Of a stretch of DNA of 20,243 nt, positions 1-7,027 are shown piece after piece; positions within the stretch are counted from its first letter, which is position 1; every line of letters begins with the position of its first letter. Both the position numbers and the translations under genes were made by a program. The notes beneath the pieces are model-generated. The model was given only the letters and a program-made list of their open reading frames with translations, was not told the DNA's origin and ran no database searches. The DNA comes from Nocardiopsaceae bacterium (lineage in GTDB: Bacteria > Actinomycetota > Actinomycetes > Streptosporangiales > Streptosporangiaceae). Where the stretch lies: contig JAIRTY010000061.1 of the NCBI GenBank assembly GCA_031254715.1, positions 1-20,243 of the forward strand, in the 5' to 3' direction.

Positions 1-675
1 CGGCTCCTCGGGCAGGGGGTGGACGGGATCATCGTGATCGCGCCCAAGACCTCGGCCGTCGCCGCGCTCAGCCACATTCCGCCGGGGGTGCCGCTGGTCG
101 CGGTGGGGTGTGGCACCCGCGCGCCGCTGACCTCGGTCGCGGTGGACAACGCCGCCGGGGCGGAACTGGCCACGCGCTACCTGCTCGACCTGGGCCACCG
201 CACGGTGCACCACGTGGCGGGCCCGTCGTCCTGGCTGGACGCCCAGGAACGGGTGACGGGCTGGCGGCGCGGCCTGCGGGCCGCCCGGGCACCCGAACCC
301 GAGCTGATGGCCGGGGACTGGTCATCGGCCTCGGGATACCAGATCGGTCACCAGATCGCCGCCGAGCGCTCGGTGACCGCGGTGCTGTGCGGCAACGACC
401 ACATGGCGCTCGGCCTGCTGCGGGCGCTGGCCGAGCGCGGCCGGCGGGTGCCAGCGGACATCAGCGTGGTGGGCTACGACGACATCCCTGAATCCGCGTT
501 CTTCCTGCCTCCCCTCACCACGGTCCGGCAGGACTTCGGAGAGCTCGGGCGCCGGGCGCTCGACCTCCTGGTCGAGATGATCAATGGCAAGGGCACGCCG
601 GGAACGGTGCTGCGAATCCCGCCGCATCTGGTGGCGCGCAGCAGCGCGAGCCGGAGCCCGCAGGACGGAGACTGA
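1..675 (+). CDS. LacI-family transcriptional regulator, C-terminal part (5' end outside window)
   Basis: The reading frame is open from the first base, so this is the 3' part of a larger gene. The 224 visible residues are the periplasmic-binding-protein-like effector domain of LacI/GalR regulators: the run GNDHMALGLLRAL, then RRVPADISVVGYDDIP and the LTTVRQDFGELGRRALDLL segment are typical of its second lobe, and the chain ends in the usual terminal strand (HLVARSSA). The DNA-binding helix-turn-helix lies upstream and cannot be inspected. Its TGA overlaps the araB ATG by one base (TGATG), so the two are probably translationally coupled. By position it most likely controls araBDA in response to arabinose or a related sugar; the ligand is inferred from context only. 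Confidence 0.93.
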   Translation, partial: RLLGQGVDGIIVIAPKTSAVAALSHIPPGVPLVAVGCGTRAPLTSVAVDNAAGAELATRYLLDLGHRTVHHVAGPSSWLDAQERVTGWRRGLRAARAPEPELMAGDWSSASGYQIGHQIAAERSVTAVLCGNDHMALGLLRALAERGRRVPADISVVGYDDIPESAFFLPPLTTVRQDFGELGRRALDLLVEMINGKGTPGTVLRIPPHLVARSSASRSPQDGD

Positions 676-2408
676 TGACCGCTCAGCAGCAGCGCGGCGA
701 GAACGCCTGCGTGGTCGGGGTTGACTTCGGCACGCTGTCGGGCCGGGCGCTGGTGGTACGGGCCAGCGACGGGGCGGAGCTCGGCACCGCCGTGCATGAG
801 TTCCGCCACGGGGTGATGGACGAGCGGCTGGCGGCGACCGGCGAACGGCTGCCGCCGGACTGGGCGCTGCAGGACCCCGAGGACTACCGGGACGTGCTGC
901 GGCAGGCGGTGCCGGCGGCGCTCGCGGATGCCGGGATCGATCCGGCCGACGTGATCGGGATCGCCACCGACTTCACCGCGTCCACCCCGCTGCCGGTAAC
1001 CGCCGACGGCACGCCGCTGTGCCAGCTGCCCGGCCTGGCCGGGCGGCCGCACGCCTACGTCAAGCTGTGGAAGCACCACGCCGCCCAGCCGCAGGCGGAC
1101 GCGATCAACGAGACTGCCCGCGAGCGGGGTGAGCCGTGGCTTGCCCGTTACGGCGGCAAGATCTCCTCCGAGTGGCAGTACGCCAAGGCGCTGCAGCTGC
1201 TGGACGAGGAGCCGGAGATCTACCAGCGGGCCGACCGCTGGATCGAGGCGGCGGACTGGATCGTCTGGCAGCTGTGCGGGTCCGAGACCCGCAATGCCTG
1301 CACCGCCGGGTACAAGGGCATCTGGCAGGACGGCCGTTACCCCTCCCGTGACTTCCTGGCCGCGCTGCACCCGGGCTTTGCCGGCTTCGCCGACGAGCTG
1401 CTGGCGCACCCCATCTCGCAGCTCGGCGGGCGGGCGGGATCGCTGACCGCGCAGGCGGCCGCCTGGACCGGCCTGCCCGAGGGCATCGCGGTGGCGGTCG
1501 GCAACGTGGACGCCCACGTCACCCCGCCCGCCGCAGACGCGATCGCCCCCGGCCAGATGACGCTGATCATGGGCACATCCACCTGTCACGTGATGAACGG
1601 GACCACGCTGGCCGAGGTGCCCGGCATGTGCGGGGTGGTCGACGGCGGGATCACCGCCGGCCGGTGGGGATACGAAGCCGGCCAGACCGGGGTGGGCGAC
1701 ATCTTCGCCTGGTTCGCCGACCATGCCGTCCCGCCCGGATACCGGGACCAGGCGGCCAGGCAGGGGATCAGCGTGCACGACCTGCTGTCAGCCGAAGCCG
1801 CGCGGCAGCCGGCGGGCGCGCACGGCCTGGTGGCCCTCGACTGGCTGAACGGCAACCGGTCGGTGCTGGTAGACCACCACTTGTCGGGGGTAGTGGCCGG
1901 CCTGACGCTGGCCACCCGGCCGCCCGACATCTACCGCGCGCTGGTGGAGTCCACCGCCTTCGGCACCCGGGTGATCATCGACTCGTTCGAGGCGGCCGGC
2001 GTGCCGGTCCGCGAGCTGGTGATTGCGGGCGGGCTGCTGCGGAACGAGTTCATCATGCAGGTCTACGCCGACGTCACCCGCAGGCCGCTGAGCCTGATCG
2101 GCTCGGCACAGGGCCCCGCGCTCGGGTCAGCCATTCACGCCGCCGTCGCCGCCGGCGCCTACCCCGACGTGCCGGCCGCGGCCGCCACCATGGGCCGCTG
2201 CCGGCCGGCTGGCTACACCCCCGACCCGGCCAGCGCGGATGTCTACGACGAGCTGTACGCCGAGTACGTGCGGCTGCACGACTACTTCGGGCGCGGCGGC
2301 AACGACGTGCTGCACCGGCTCCGCGCGCTGCGGGACCGGGTGCTGCGGGAAGAATCGGTGAAACCGCAGGCGGCACGCCCGGCAGCGGGCCAGGGAGCCC
2401 GGCCGTGA
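675..2408 (+). CDS. araB: L-ribulokinase (FGGY family)
   Basis: Phosphorylates L-ribulose with ATP to L-ribulose 5-phosphate, the second step of bacterial L-arabinose catabolism, in the cytoplasm. The 577-residue length fits AraB (about 560-570). The N-terminal ATPase-fold phosphate motif VGVDFGTLSGRAL is at residues 14-26. Further AraB-like blocks are ATDFTASTPLPV, SEWQYAKALQLLDEEPEIY, GNVDAHVTPPAA, MGTSTCHVM (from residue 299), EAGQTGVGDIFAWF, LDWLNGNRSVLVD and the FGGY C-terminal signature AGGLLRNEFIMQVYADV (about 451-467). The start overlaps the upstream lacI stop by one base. The last codons lie in a short direct repeat (GGGAGCCCGGCCGTGAGC) that reappears at the araD start. A GTGA at 2405-2408 suggests araD once began directly on the araB stop. 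Confidence 0.97.
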   Translation: MTAQQQRGENACVVGVDFGTLSGRALVVRASDGAELGTAVHEFRHGVMDERLAATGERLPPDWALQDPEDYRDVLRQAVPAALADAGIDPADVIGIATDFTASTPLPVTADGTPLCQLPGLAGRPHAYVKLWKHHAAQPQADAINETARERGEPWLARYGGKISSEWQYAKALQLLDEEPEIYQRADRWIEAADWIVWQLCGSETRNACTAGYKGIWQDGRYPSRDFLAALHPGFAGFADELLAHPISQLGGRAGSLTAQAAAWTGLPEGIAVAVGNVDAHVTPPAADAIAPGQMTLIMGTSTCHVMNGTTLAEVPGMCGVVDGGITAGRWGYEAGQTGVGDIFAWFADHAVPPGYRDQAARQGISVHDLLSAEAARQPAGAHGLVALDWLNGNRSVLVDHHLSGVVAGLTLATRPPDIYRALVESTAFGTRVIIDSFEAAGVPVRELVIAGGLLRNEFIMQVYADVTRRPLSLIGSAQGPALGSAIHAAVAAGAYPDVPAAAATMGRCRPAGYTPDPASADVYDELYAEYVRLHDYFGRGGNDVLHRLRALRDRVLREESVKPQAARPAAGQGARP

Positions 2409-2544
2409 GCCAGGGAGCCCGGCGGTGCCGCCCTTGCGCCAAGCCGTTCATGATCGTGGTGGATCGCGAGGGTGCGCGCCCTGCCAATTCACCACGATCA
2501 TGGAGACTGGCACCGGCCCGGCGCCGGGGAGCCCGGCCGTGAGC
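2393..2544 (+). repeat. Duplicated araB/araD junction flanking an inserted segment
   Basis: The 18-mer GGGAGCCCGGCCGTGAGC occurs identically at 2393-2410, spanning the araB stop, and at 2527-2544, spanning the preferred araD start. A third copy with one change in its first 15 bases (GGGAGCCCGGCGGTG) is at 2413-2427. Each copy contains a GGGAG ribosome-site-like core followed by GTG. The first two copies also form a 20-nt tandem repeat (2389-2408 and 2409-2428). Between copies two and three lie about 100 bp holding a long palindrome. The pattern fits an overlapping GTGA stop-start junction that was duplicated and separated by an insertion. Confidence 0.8.
2449..2502. repeat. 13-bp inverted repeat (palindromic element) between araB and araD
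   Basis: CATGATCGTGGTG at 2449-2461 is the exact reverse complement of CACCACGATCATG at 2490-2502. The 28-nt middle contains a smaller AGGG...CCCT inverted repeat. In RNA this would fold into a long hairpin just before the araD ribosome site. It has no T-tract. It may be a dispersed palindromic element of REP or MITE type, or a processing or attenuation hairpin; copy number cannot be judged here. Confidence 0.75.
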
Positions 2545-3231
2545 GGCATCCCGCCGCAGCTGGCCGACGCCGTCGCGGCGGCCCGGCGCTCCGTGTGTGA
2601 CCTGCACGCCCTGCTGGCCGGGAACAACCTGGTCGCGTGGACGTCTGGCAACGTGTCGGCTCGGGTGCCCGGCAGCGGCGGCAGCCCGGACCTGATGGTG
2701 ATCAAGCCGAGCGGCATCGGCTACGCCGACCTGACGCCGGAGTCGATGGTCGTCTGCGACCTGGACGGCGCCCGGGTGGACGGCTCCTATCAGCCCTCCA
2801 GCGACACGTTCACGCACGCCCACGTGTACCGGCAGCTGCCGCGGGTCGGCGGGGTGGTGCACACGCACTCGACGTATGCCACCGCCTGGGCCGCCCGCGG
2901 CGAGCCGATCCCGTGCGTGATCACCGCGATGGCCGACGAGTTCGGCGGCGAGATCCCGGTCGGTCCGTTCGCGCTGATCGGCGGCGACGAGATCGGGCGG
3001 GGCGTGGTCGCGACCCTGGCCGATCACCGCTCCCCGGCCGTGCTGATGCGCAGCCACGGCGTCTTCACCATCGGGGCGTCCGCCCGCGACGCCGTCAAGG
3101 CGGCCGTGATGTGCGAGGACGCGGCCCGCACGGTTCACCTGGCCCGCCTGCACGGAGAGCTCACCCCGCTCCCGCAGGACCAGGTTGACGCCCTGTACCG
3201 GCGTTACCAGACCGAATACGGCCAGCGATGA
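2539..3231 (+). CDS. araD: L-ribulose-5-phosphate 4-epimerase
   Basis: Class II aldolase/epimerase that converts L-ribulose 5-phosphate to D-xylulose 5-phosphate, the last step before the pentose phosphate pathway. The GTG start gives 230 residues, matching the usual length of about 231, and has GGGGAG eight bases upstream. Family features are TSGNVSAR (35-42), MVIKPSGIGY (53-62), PSSDTFTHAHVY (86-97), the zinc ligands HTH (108 and 110) and SHGVF (His173), and a C-terminal YGQ tyrosine (Tyr227) equivalent to the catalytic Tyr229 of E. coli. In-frame upstream starts at 2425 (GTG) and 2500 (ATG) would add 38 or 13 residues encoded across the inverted repeat, and are less likely. It is the middle gene of araBDA. 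Confidence 0.95.
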   Translation: MSGIPPQLADAVAAARRSVCDLHALLAGNNLVAWTSGNVSARVPGSGGSPDLMVIKPSGIGYADLTPESMVVCDLDGARVDGSYQPSSDTFTHAHVYRQLPRVGGVVHTHSTYATAWAARGEPIPCVITAMADEFGGEIPVGPFALIGGDEIGRGVVATLADHRSPAVLMRSHGVFTIGASARDAVKAAVMCEDAARTVHLARLHGELTPLPQDQVDALYRRYQTEYGQR

Positions 3232-3276
3232 CACCCGTCCCCGCCCGGCCCCGCTCCCCGCAGCCCCGGTCCTTGA

Positions 3277-3322
3277 TGATCAAGGCATTGGTGTCGCCAG
3301 CGCGACAGCAATACCTTGATCA
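3277..3322. repeat. Long imperfect hairpin (21-bp arms) between araD and araA
   Basis: The arms 3277-3297 and 3302-3322 are complementary at 19 of 21 positions, around a 4-nt CAGC loop. The left edge also forms its own small palindrome, CCTTGATGATCAAGG, at 3271-3285. It begins about 45 bases after the araD stop and ends about 78 bases before the araA ATG. It lacks a T-tract. It could attenuate or stabilise the araA part of the message, or be a palindromic mobile repeat. It differs in sequence from the hairpin before araD. Confidence 0.75.
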
Positions 3323-3399
3323 CGCTCCTGGCTGCCCGGCGCCGGCGCCGGCCCCGCGGGCCACCGCACGACGAGACCCAACCGTTCGGGAGGAAATCC

Positions 3400-4797
3400 A
3401 TGTCTGACCGGAAGCCGCGGATCGGGATCCTCGGCATCATGCAGGATCTCTACGACGACATGATCCCCGGGATCGCGCAGCGTCAGGAGGGCTACGCCGC
3501 CGAGATCGCCGCCAGCCTGGCCGACGCAGGCGAGTTCATCCCGTCCAAGGCGATCAAGTACCGGGAGGACGCCGAGCGGGCGATGCGCGAGTTCGAGCAT
3601 TCCGACCTGGACGGGGTGCTCGTGGTCATGCTCACGTACGGCCCGGCGATGCGGGTGGCGCGGCTGCTGTCGGAGTCCCGGCTGCCGGTGTGCCTGGCCA
3701 ACATCCAGCCGGAGCCCAACATCACGCCCGCCTGGGACATGGCTGACATGACCTACAACCAGGGCATCCACGGGGCGCAGGACACCGCGAACGCGATGGT
3801 CCGGGCCGGGCGGCGGTTTTCGGTGCTGACCGACGACTGGCGCAGCGAGTCATTCCGCGCCGACGTGGGCCGGTGGGCGCGGGCGGCGGCCGCCGTGACC
3901 GCGTGGCGCAGGCTCAAGGTCGCGCTGTTCGTCTACGCCATGAACGACATGGGGGACATCCGGGTGGACGAGTCCGCGCTGGTGCGCACGCTCGGCCCGG
4001 AGATCCTCGCGGTCGCGCCCGGCGACCTGTACCGGGGCATGGAGCAGGTCACCGACGCCGGCATCGCCGAGGTGATCGCGTTCGAGGACGCGCGGTTCGA
4101 GATCGATCCCCGGCTGAGCACCGAGGAGCGCAGCGACCACGCCCGGATGCAGGTCGCGATCGAGCGGATCCTGATCGACGGCGGGTTCGGCGCCTACACC
4201 GCGCACTTCGACGCGATCGGCGAGGACGGCAGGTTCCGGCGGCTGCCGCTGGCGGCGGCCTCCACCCTGATGGCCAAGGGGTACGGGTACGCGGCCGAGG
4301 GGGACGTCCTCACGTCGTGCCTGGTGGCGGCGGGACACACGCTGATCGGGCAGGCGCACTTCACCGAGATGTACGCGATGGACTTCCCGTCCGATTCGGT
4401 GCTCATGAGTCACATGGGCGAGGGCAACTGGCAGGTCGCCCGCACCGACCGGCCGGTGCGCCTGATCAAGCGGCCGCTCGGCATCGGCAGGCTGGACGAC
4501 CCGCCCACGTTCCTGTTCCAGTACCAGCCGGGGCCCGCGACCCTGGCGACGCTGGTATCGCTGGAAGGGCAGCGGTTCCGGCTGGTGGTCGCCGAGGGCG
4601 AGAACCTGGACAGCCAGGATCTGCCAGCGCTGGAGATGCCCTACGGGCAGTTCCGCCCGGCGTCGGGGGTGCGCGCGTGCCTGAACGGCTGGCTCCGGGC
4701 CGGCGGCCCGCACCATGAGGTCATGAACCTGGGGCACCACGCCGCCGCCTGGCGGGACTTCTGCGAGCTCACCGGCATCGAGTTCGTCCAGGTCTAG
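3400..4797 (+). CDS. araA: L-arabinose isomerase (divergent L-fucose/L-arabinose isomerase family)
   Basis: Isomerises L-arabinose to L-ribulose, the first catabolic step. The ATG is preceded by GGGAGG with a 6-nt spacer, giving 465 residues, somewhat shorter than E. coli AraA (500). An earlier in-frame TTG at 3316 lies in the palindrome region and is rejected. Family blocks are NIQPEPNITPAWDMADM followed by TYNQGIHGAQDTANAMVR (about 101-134), FTEMYAMDF (Glu323), SHMGEGNW (His338, Glu341), PLGIGRLDDPPTFLFQ and GGPHHEVMNLGHHAAAWRDF (His438/His439). By remembered alignment, Glu323, Glu341 and His439 match E. coli metal ligands Glu306, Glu333 and His450. The position of His350 appears to be Arg358. 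Context with araB and araD makes arabinose the likely substrate. Confidence 0.9.
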   Translation: MSDRKPRIGILGIMQDLYDDMIPGIAQRQEGYAAEIAASLADAGEFIPSKAIKYREDAERAMREFEHSDLDGVLVVMLTYGPAMRVARLLSESRLPVCLANIQPEPNITPAWDMADMTYNQGIHGAQDTANAMVRAGRRFSVLTDDWRSESFRADVGRWARAAAAVTAWRRLKVALFVYAMNDMGDIRVDESALVRTLGPEILAVAPGDLYRGMEQVTDAGIAEVIAFEDARFEIDPRLSTEERSDHARMQVAIERILIDGGFGAYTAHFDAIGEDGRFRRLPLAAASTLMAKGYGYAAEGDVLTSCLVAAGHTLIGQAHFTEMYAMDFPSDSVLMSHMGEGNWQVARTDRPVRLIKRPLGIGRLDDPPTFLFQYQPGPATLATLVSLEGQRFRLVVAEGENLDSQDLPALEMPYGQFRPASGVRACLNGWLRAGGPHHEVMNLGHHAAAWRDFCELTGIEFVQV

Positions 4798-4809
4798 GTG
4801 CTGGGCGGC

Positions 4810-4825
4810 GCGGCCCCGGGGCCGC
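4810..4825. repeat. 16-bp perfect GC palindrome between araA and the DUF3052 gene
   Basis: GCGGCCCCGGGGCCGC reads the same on both strands. It sits in the 52-bp gap between araA and the next gene, just upstream of that gene's GGGGGAGG ribosome site. It could form a short hairpin in the message. Chance is a real alternative in sequence this GC-rich. Confidence 0.4.
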
Positions 4826-4849
4826 CGGGCTGCTGACGGGGGAGGCCGG

Positions 4850-5263
4850 ATGGCGGGGCAGGCGGGCACGCCCCTGGCCCGGAAGCTGGGCATCAAGCCC
4901 GGCCATGAGGTGGCCCTTATCGGGGCGCCGGACGGGCTGGCCGGCAACCTGGGCCCGCTGCCGGGCGGCGTCACGATGTCGGCAGGGCTGGGCGGCACCG
5001 GCCCGTTCGACGTGATCGTGGCGTTCCTGCGCTGGCGGCGTGAGCTGGCAGAACAACTCCCCGGGCTGCGGGAGCGGATGGCCCCGGCCTGCGGGCTGTG
5101 GATCGCCTGGCCGAAGCGGGCCGCCCAGGTGACCACCGACATGACCGGCGATGTCGTGCGCGAGGTGGCACTGCCGACCGGGCTGGTGGACAACAAGGTG
5201 TGCGCGATCGACGCGACCTGGACCGCGCTCCGGCTGGTCATCCGGCGCGAGCTCCGGCCCTGA
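4850..5263 (+). CDS. DUF3052 family protein
   Basis: A 137-residue soluble protein of unknown function that resembles the actinobacterial DUF3052 family. Recognisable features are LARKLGIKPGHEVALIGAPDG near the N-terminus, FDVIVAFLRWRRELAEQLP in the middle, the conserved LWIAWPKRAAQVTTDMT block, and the C-terminal GLVDNKVCAIDATWTALRLVIRR. There is no signal peptide or membrane segment. The ATG follows GGGGGAGG at short spacing. It lies 52 bases after araA on the same strand and is probably the last gene of the araBDA message, because a stem-loop spans its stop codon. DUF3052 is not known to take part in arabinose metabolism, so its job here is unclear. Confidence 0.85.
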   Translation: MAGQAGTPLARKLGIKPGHEVALIGAPDGLAGNLGPLPGGVTMSAGLGGTGPFDVIVAFLRWRRELAEQLPGLRERMAPACGLWIAWPKRAAQVTTDMTGDVVREVALPTGLVDNKVCAIDATWTALRLVIRRELRP

Positions 5264-5275
5264 AGCCAGGGCCGG
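5254..5275 (+). terminator. Stem-loop spanning the stop codon of the DUF3052 gene
   Basis: CCGGCCCTG (5254-5262) pairs perfectly with CAGGGCCGG (5267-5275) around a 4-nt AAGC loop. It overlaps the last codons and TGA of the gene. There is no T-run, but actinobacterial terminators often lack one. It probably ends the araBDA-DUF3052 transcript. Confidence 0.55.
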
Positions 5276-5369
5276 CAGCGGAACCGGCCGCGACCGCTCA
5301 CAGGCCGGTGGTCCGCTCGCTGACAAGCTGCCCCATAGCTTCGCCTGACCATGCGGACAGCACGGCATC

Positions 5370-5398
5370 TGGACGACATATGGACCCGGGATTAAAAT
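5370..5398 (+). promoter_or_regulatory. Probable sigma-70-type promoter of the GH43 arabinanase gene
   Basis: A -35-like TGGACG (5370-5375) is 17 bases from a -10-like TAAAAT (5393-5398), which stands out in this GC-rich sequence. The expected transcription start (about 5405) falls at the edge of the palindromic operator at 5404-5421, an arrangement that suits direct repression. The resulting leader would be about 200 nt. Confidence 0.6.
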
Positions 5399-5403
5399 CT
5401 GAT

Positions 5404-5421
5404 TGAGCGAACGTTCGCTCA
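5404..5421. promoter_or_regulatory. LacI-type operator: perfect 18-bp palindrome TGAGCGAACGTTCGCTCA
   Basis: The 18 bases are a perfect palindrome with a central CG step, the usual form of LacI/GalR operators whose hinge-helix leucine inserts at a central CpG. It directly follows the -10-like TAAAAT. The 12-bp core GCGAACGTTCGC recurs exactly at 6814-6825, and 11 of its 12 bases recur at 7063-7074, both upstream of the second lacI gene, which is therefore the likely binder. Confidence 0.8.
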
Positions 5422-5471
5422 GTGTCGCGGTGGCATCGGCTGCGGGCGGCGGCGCCGGGCACCTGGGCGGA

Positions 5472-5549
5472 CCAGCAGTCAGGCGCGGAACGGCGCAGGC
5501 TCCAGGCCAGCAGCCAAGTGCGGGCTGTCGGGCCAGCAGTCAGGTGCGG
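5472..5549 (+). repeat. Three imperfect 17-nt direct repeats in the GH43 leader
   Basis: CCAGCAGTCAGGCGCGG (5472), CCAGCAGCCAAGTGCGG (5507) and CCAGCAGTCAGGTGCGG (5533) are near-identical, with start-to-start distances of 35 and 26 bases. They lie between the operator and the ribosome site, so would be in the untranslated leader. Their role is unknown; they may be duplication debris or a binding site array. Confidence 0.55.
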
Positions 5550-5612
5550 GACTGCCCTGACTCCCGGGCCGGTCGGCAGGCCCGGGCGGGGACCAGCCCG
5601 AGGAGGAACCAC

Positions 5613-6701
5613 ATGCGACTTCCCAGCACCAGGACAGCACTCGCCGGCGTGGCGCTGCTGGCGTTAGCCGGGACGACCGGCGGGGCATCAGCGCCGGTCG
5701 CGGCCACCCGGCCCGCACCGGCCAGCCAGGCCGCGGCCAGCGGCATCCCCCATCCCTACCTTTTCGTGCACGACCCGGCCATGGCGAAAGCGGGCGGGAC
5801 GTACTACGTGTTCTCGACCGGCGACCCGGCCGGCACCATCGGGAACGGCAACATCCAGCTCCGCACCTCACCCGACCTGCGTCAGTGGACCTATGCCGGG
5901 ACCGTGTTCGCCCAGAAGCCGGCCTGGATCACGGCCGCGCTCGGGAACATCCCCAACCTCTGGGCGCCGGACATCTCCTACTTCGGCGGGCTGTGGCACC
6001 TCTACTACGCGGGCTCCAGTTTCGGCTCCAACAACTCGGTCATCGGGCTGGCCACCACCCCGACCCTGGATCCGCGCAGCCCTCGCTACCACTGGACCGA
6101 CCAGGGCCAGGTGTTCCGCACTACCAGCTCGGACGACTTCAATGCGATCGACCCGTCGCTGGTCAGCGCCCCGGACGGAACGAAGTGGCTGGTGCTCGGG
6201 TCGTTCTGGAGCGGCATCAAGCTGATCCAGCTGGACCCGGCCACCGGCAAGCCGGCCAGTTCGTCCCCGCACGTCTACCCGCTCGCCGAGCAGCCGGCCC
6301 CCGACCCGCTCGAGGGCGCGGGCATCACGTATCACGACGGCTACTACTACCTGTTCGCGGCGCTCGGCTTCTGCTGCCGGGGCATCTCCAGCAGCTACCA
6401 GATCATCGCGGGCCGGTCGAAGAGCGTCACCGGCCCCTACACCGACCCGGCCGGGACCGACCTCATGAACGCGGGCGGCATGGAAGTGCAGGGTGCCGAT
6501 GCGGGGATGATCGGCCCCGGCTCACCGCAGGTGTTCACCAGCGGCGGCAGGCCTTTCCTCGTCTATCACTACTACGACGCATTTTCGAACGGTGACGCCT
6601 GGCTCCAGGTCCGTCCCCTCAGCTGGACGCCGGACGGGTGGCCGGTGACCGGGACGCCGCAGGTGCCGGTGCCCGGCACCGGCAGCGGCGGCTCCGGCTG
6701 A
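5613..6701 (+). CDS. Secreted arabinan endo-1,5-alpha-L-arabinosidase (GH43)
   Basis: Cleaves internal alpha-1,5 bonds of arabinan outside the cell. The ATG follows AGGAGG with a 6-nt spacer; the longer frame from 5403 would start inside the operator and is rejected. The protein has 362 residues with a Sec signal peptide (basic start, hydrophobic ALAGVALLALAG, likely cleavage after ASA near residue 27). GH43 five-bladed-propeller hallmarks are the general base Asp54 in HDPA, Asp180 in FNAIDPS, and the acid Glu234 in LEGAG. The GFCCRGISSSYQI segment and a late LVYHYYD are typical of endo-arabinanases. It has its own promoter and operator, and a hairpin follows it. The Gly/Ser-rich tail lacks a carbohydrate-binding module. 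Confidence 0.94.
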   Translation: MRLPSTRTALAGVALLALAGTTGGASAPVAATRPAPASQAAASGIPHPYLFVHDPAMAKAGGTYYVFSTGDPAGTIGNGNIQLRTSPDLRQWTYAGTVFAQKPAWITAALGNIPNLWAPDISYFGGLWHLYYAGSSFGSNNSVIGLATTPTLDPRSPRYHWTDQGQVFRTTSSDDFNAIDPSLVSAPDGTKWLVLGSFWSGIKLIQLDPATGKPASSSPHVYPLAEQPAPDPLEGAGITYHDGYYYLFAALGFCCRGISSSYQIIAGRSKSVTGPYTDPAGTDLMNAGGMEVQGADAGMIGPGSPQVFTSGGRPFLVYHYYDAFSNGDAWLQVRPLSWTPDGWPVTGTPQVPVPGTGSGGSG

Positions 6702-6764
6702 CCCCAGCCAGCGGACCCCGGCGGATGCCGGGCAGGCAGGAGTAACCGGCGGCCCCGCTACCGA

Positions 6765-6800
6765 GGTGGTCGCGGCACACGACCGGGTGCCGCGACCACC
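6765..6800 (+). terminator. Terminator-like hairpin after the GH43 gene
   Basis: GGTGGTCGCGGCAC (6765-6778) and GTGCCGCGACCACC (6787-6800) form a perfect 14-bp stem with an 8-nt loop, starting 63 bases past the stop codon. There is no T-run after it, so it is a GC-type actinobacterial terminator or a 3'-end stabilising hairpin. Confidence 0.7.
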
Positions 6801-6813
6801 CTCCCGCCCGCAC

Positions 6814-6825
6814 GCGAACGTTCGC
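6814..6825. promoter_or_regulatory. Second LacI-type operator core GCGAACGTTCGC
   Basis: A perfect 12-bp palindrome identical to the core of the GH43 operator. It lies just after the GH43 terminator hairpin and about 249 bp (centre to centre) upstream of a further operator at the lacI promoter. No promoter is evident around it, so it may be an auxiliary site for looping. Confidence 0.65.
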
Positions 6826-7027
6826 ATGCCAAGGGCGGGGCCTGCCCGGTGACCGGCCTGCCGCCGGCTGAGCTGCCGGGAGCGCCAGCACCGCGCCCAG
6901 GAACTCCAGGCAGCCCCCTGACCTGGTGATCTGCGTCGGCGGACGAGCTTCAGGCGGCACGGCGACGCCGCCGGTGCCCGGTGACCAGGCGAGACGCAAT
7001 GTGTCCGAAACGTAATGGAGGCCCGTC

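Larger units (their letters stand above)
5264..5612. other. Intergenic region upstream of the GH43 arabinanase gene
   Basis: This 349-bp gap contains no credible gene. It holds the end of a terminator-like stem-loop, then about 90 bases with nothing recognised, a probable promoter with a LacI-type operator at 5370-5421, and a leader of about 190 bases containing three imperfect copies of a 17-nt repeat. It ends with the AGGAGG site of the GH43 gene at 5601-5606. Confidence 0.7.

Noticed and set aside
474..1778. Minus-strand open frame (434 residues) opposite araB
   Set aside because: Antisense shadow; composition follows from the GC-rich third positions of araB.
2449..3322. Riboswitch or small RNA in the ara spacers
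   Set aside because: The hairpins are simple palindromes without a recognisable riboswitch core; a palindromic repeat or attenuator explains them better.
3850..5379. Long minus-strand open frame (509 residues) opposite araA and the DUF3052 gene
   Set aside because: It is the mirror of well-recognised genes in very GC-rich DNA, its product is Arg/Pro/His-rich with no family motif, and it runs across the hairpin at the DUF3052 stop.
5403..5612. Upstream extension of the GH43 gene to a TTG at 5403
   Set aside because: The start would lie inside the operator palindrome, and the added residues would precede the clear signal peptide; ATG at 5613 has AGGAGG.
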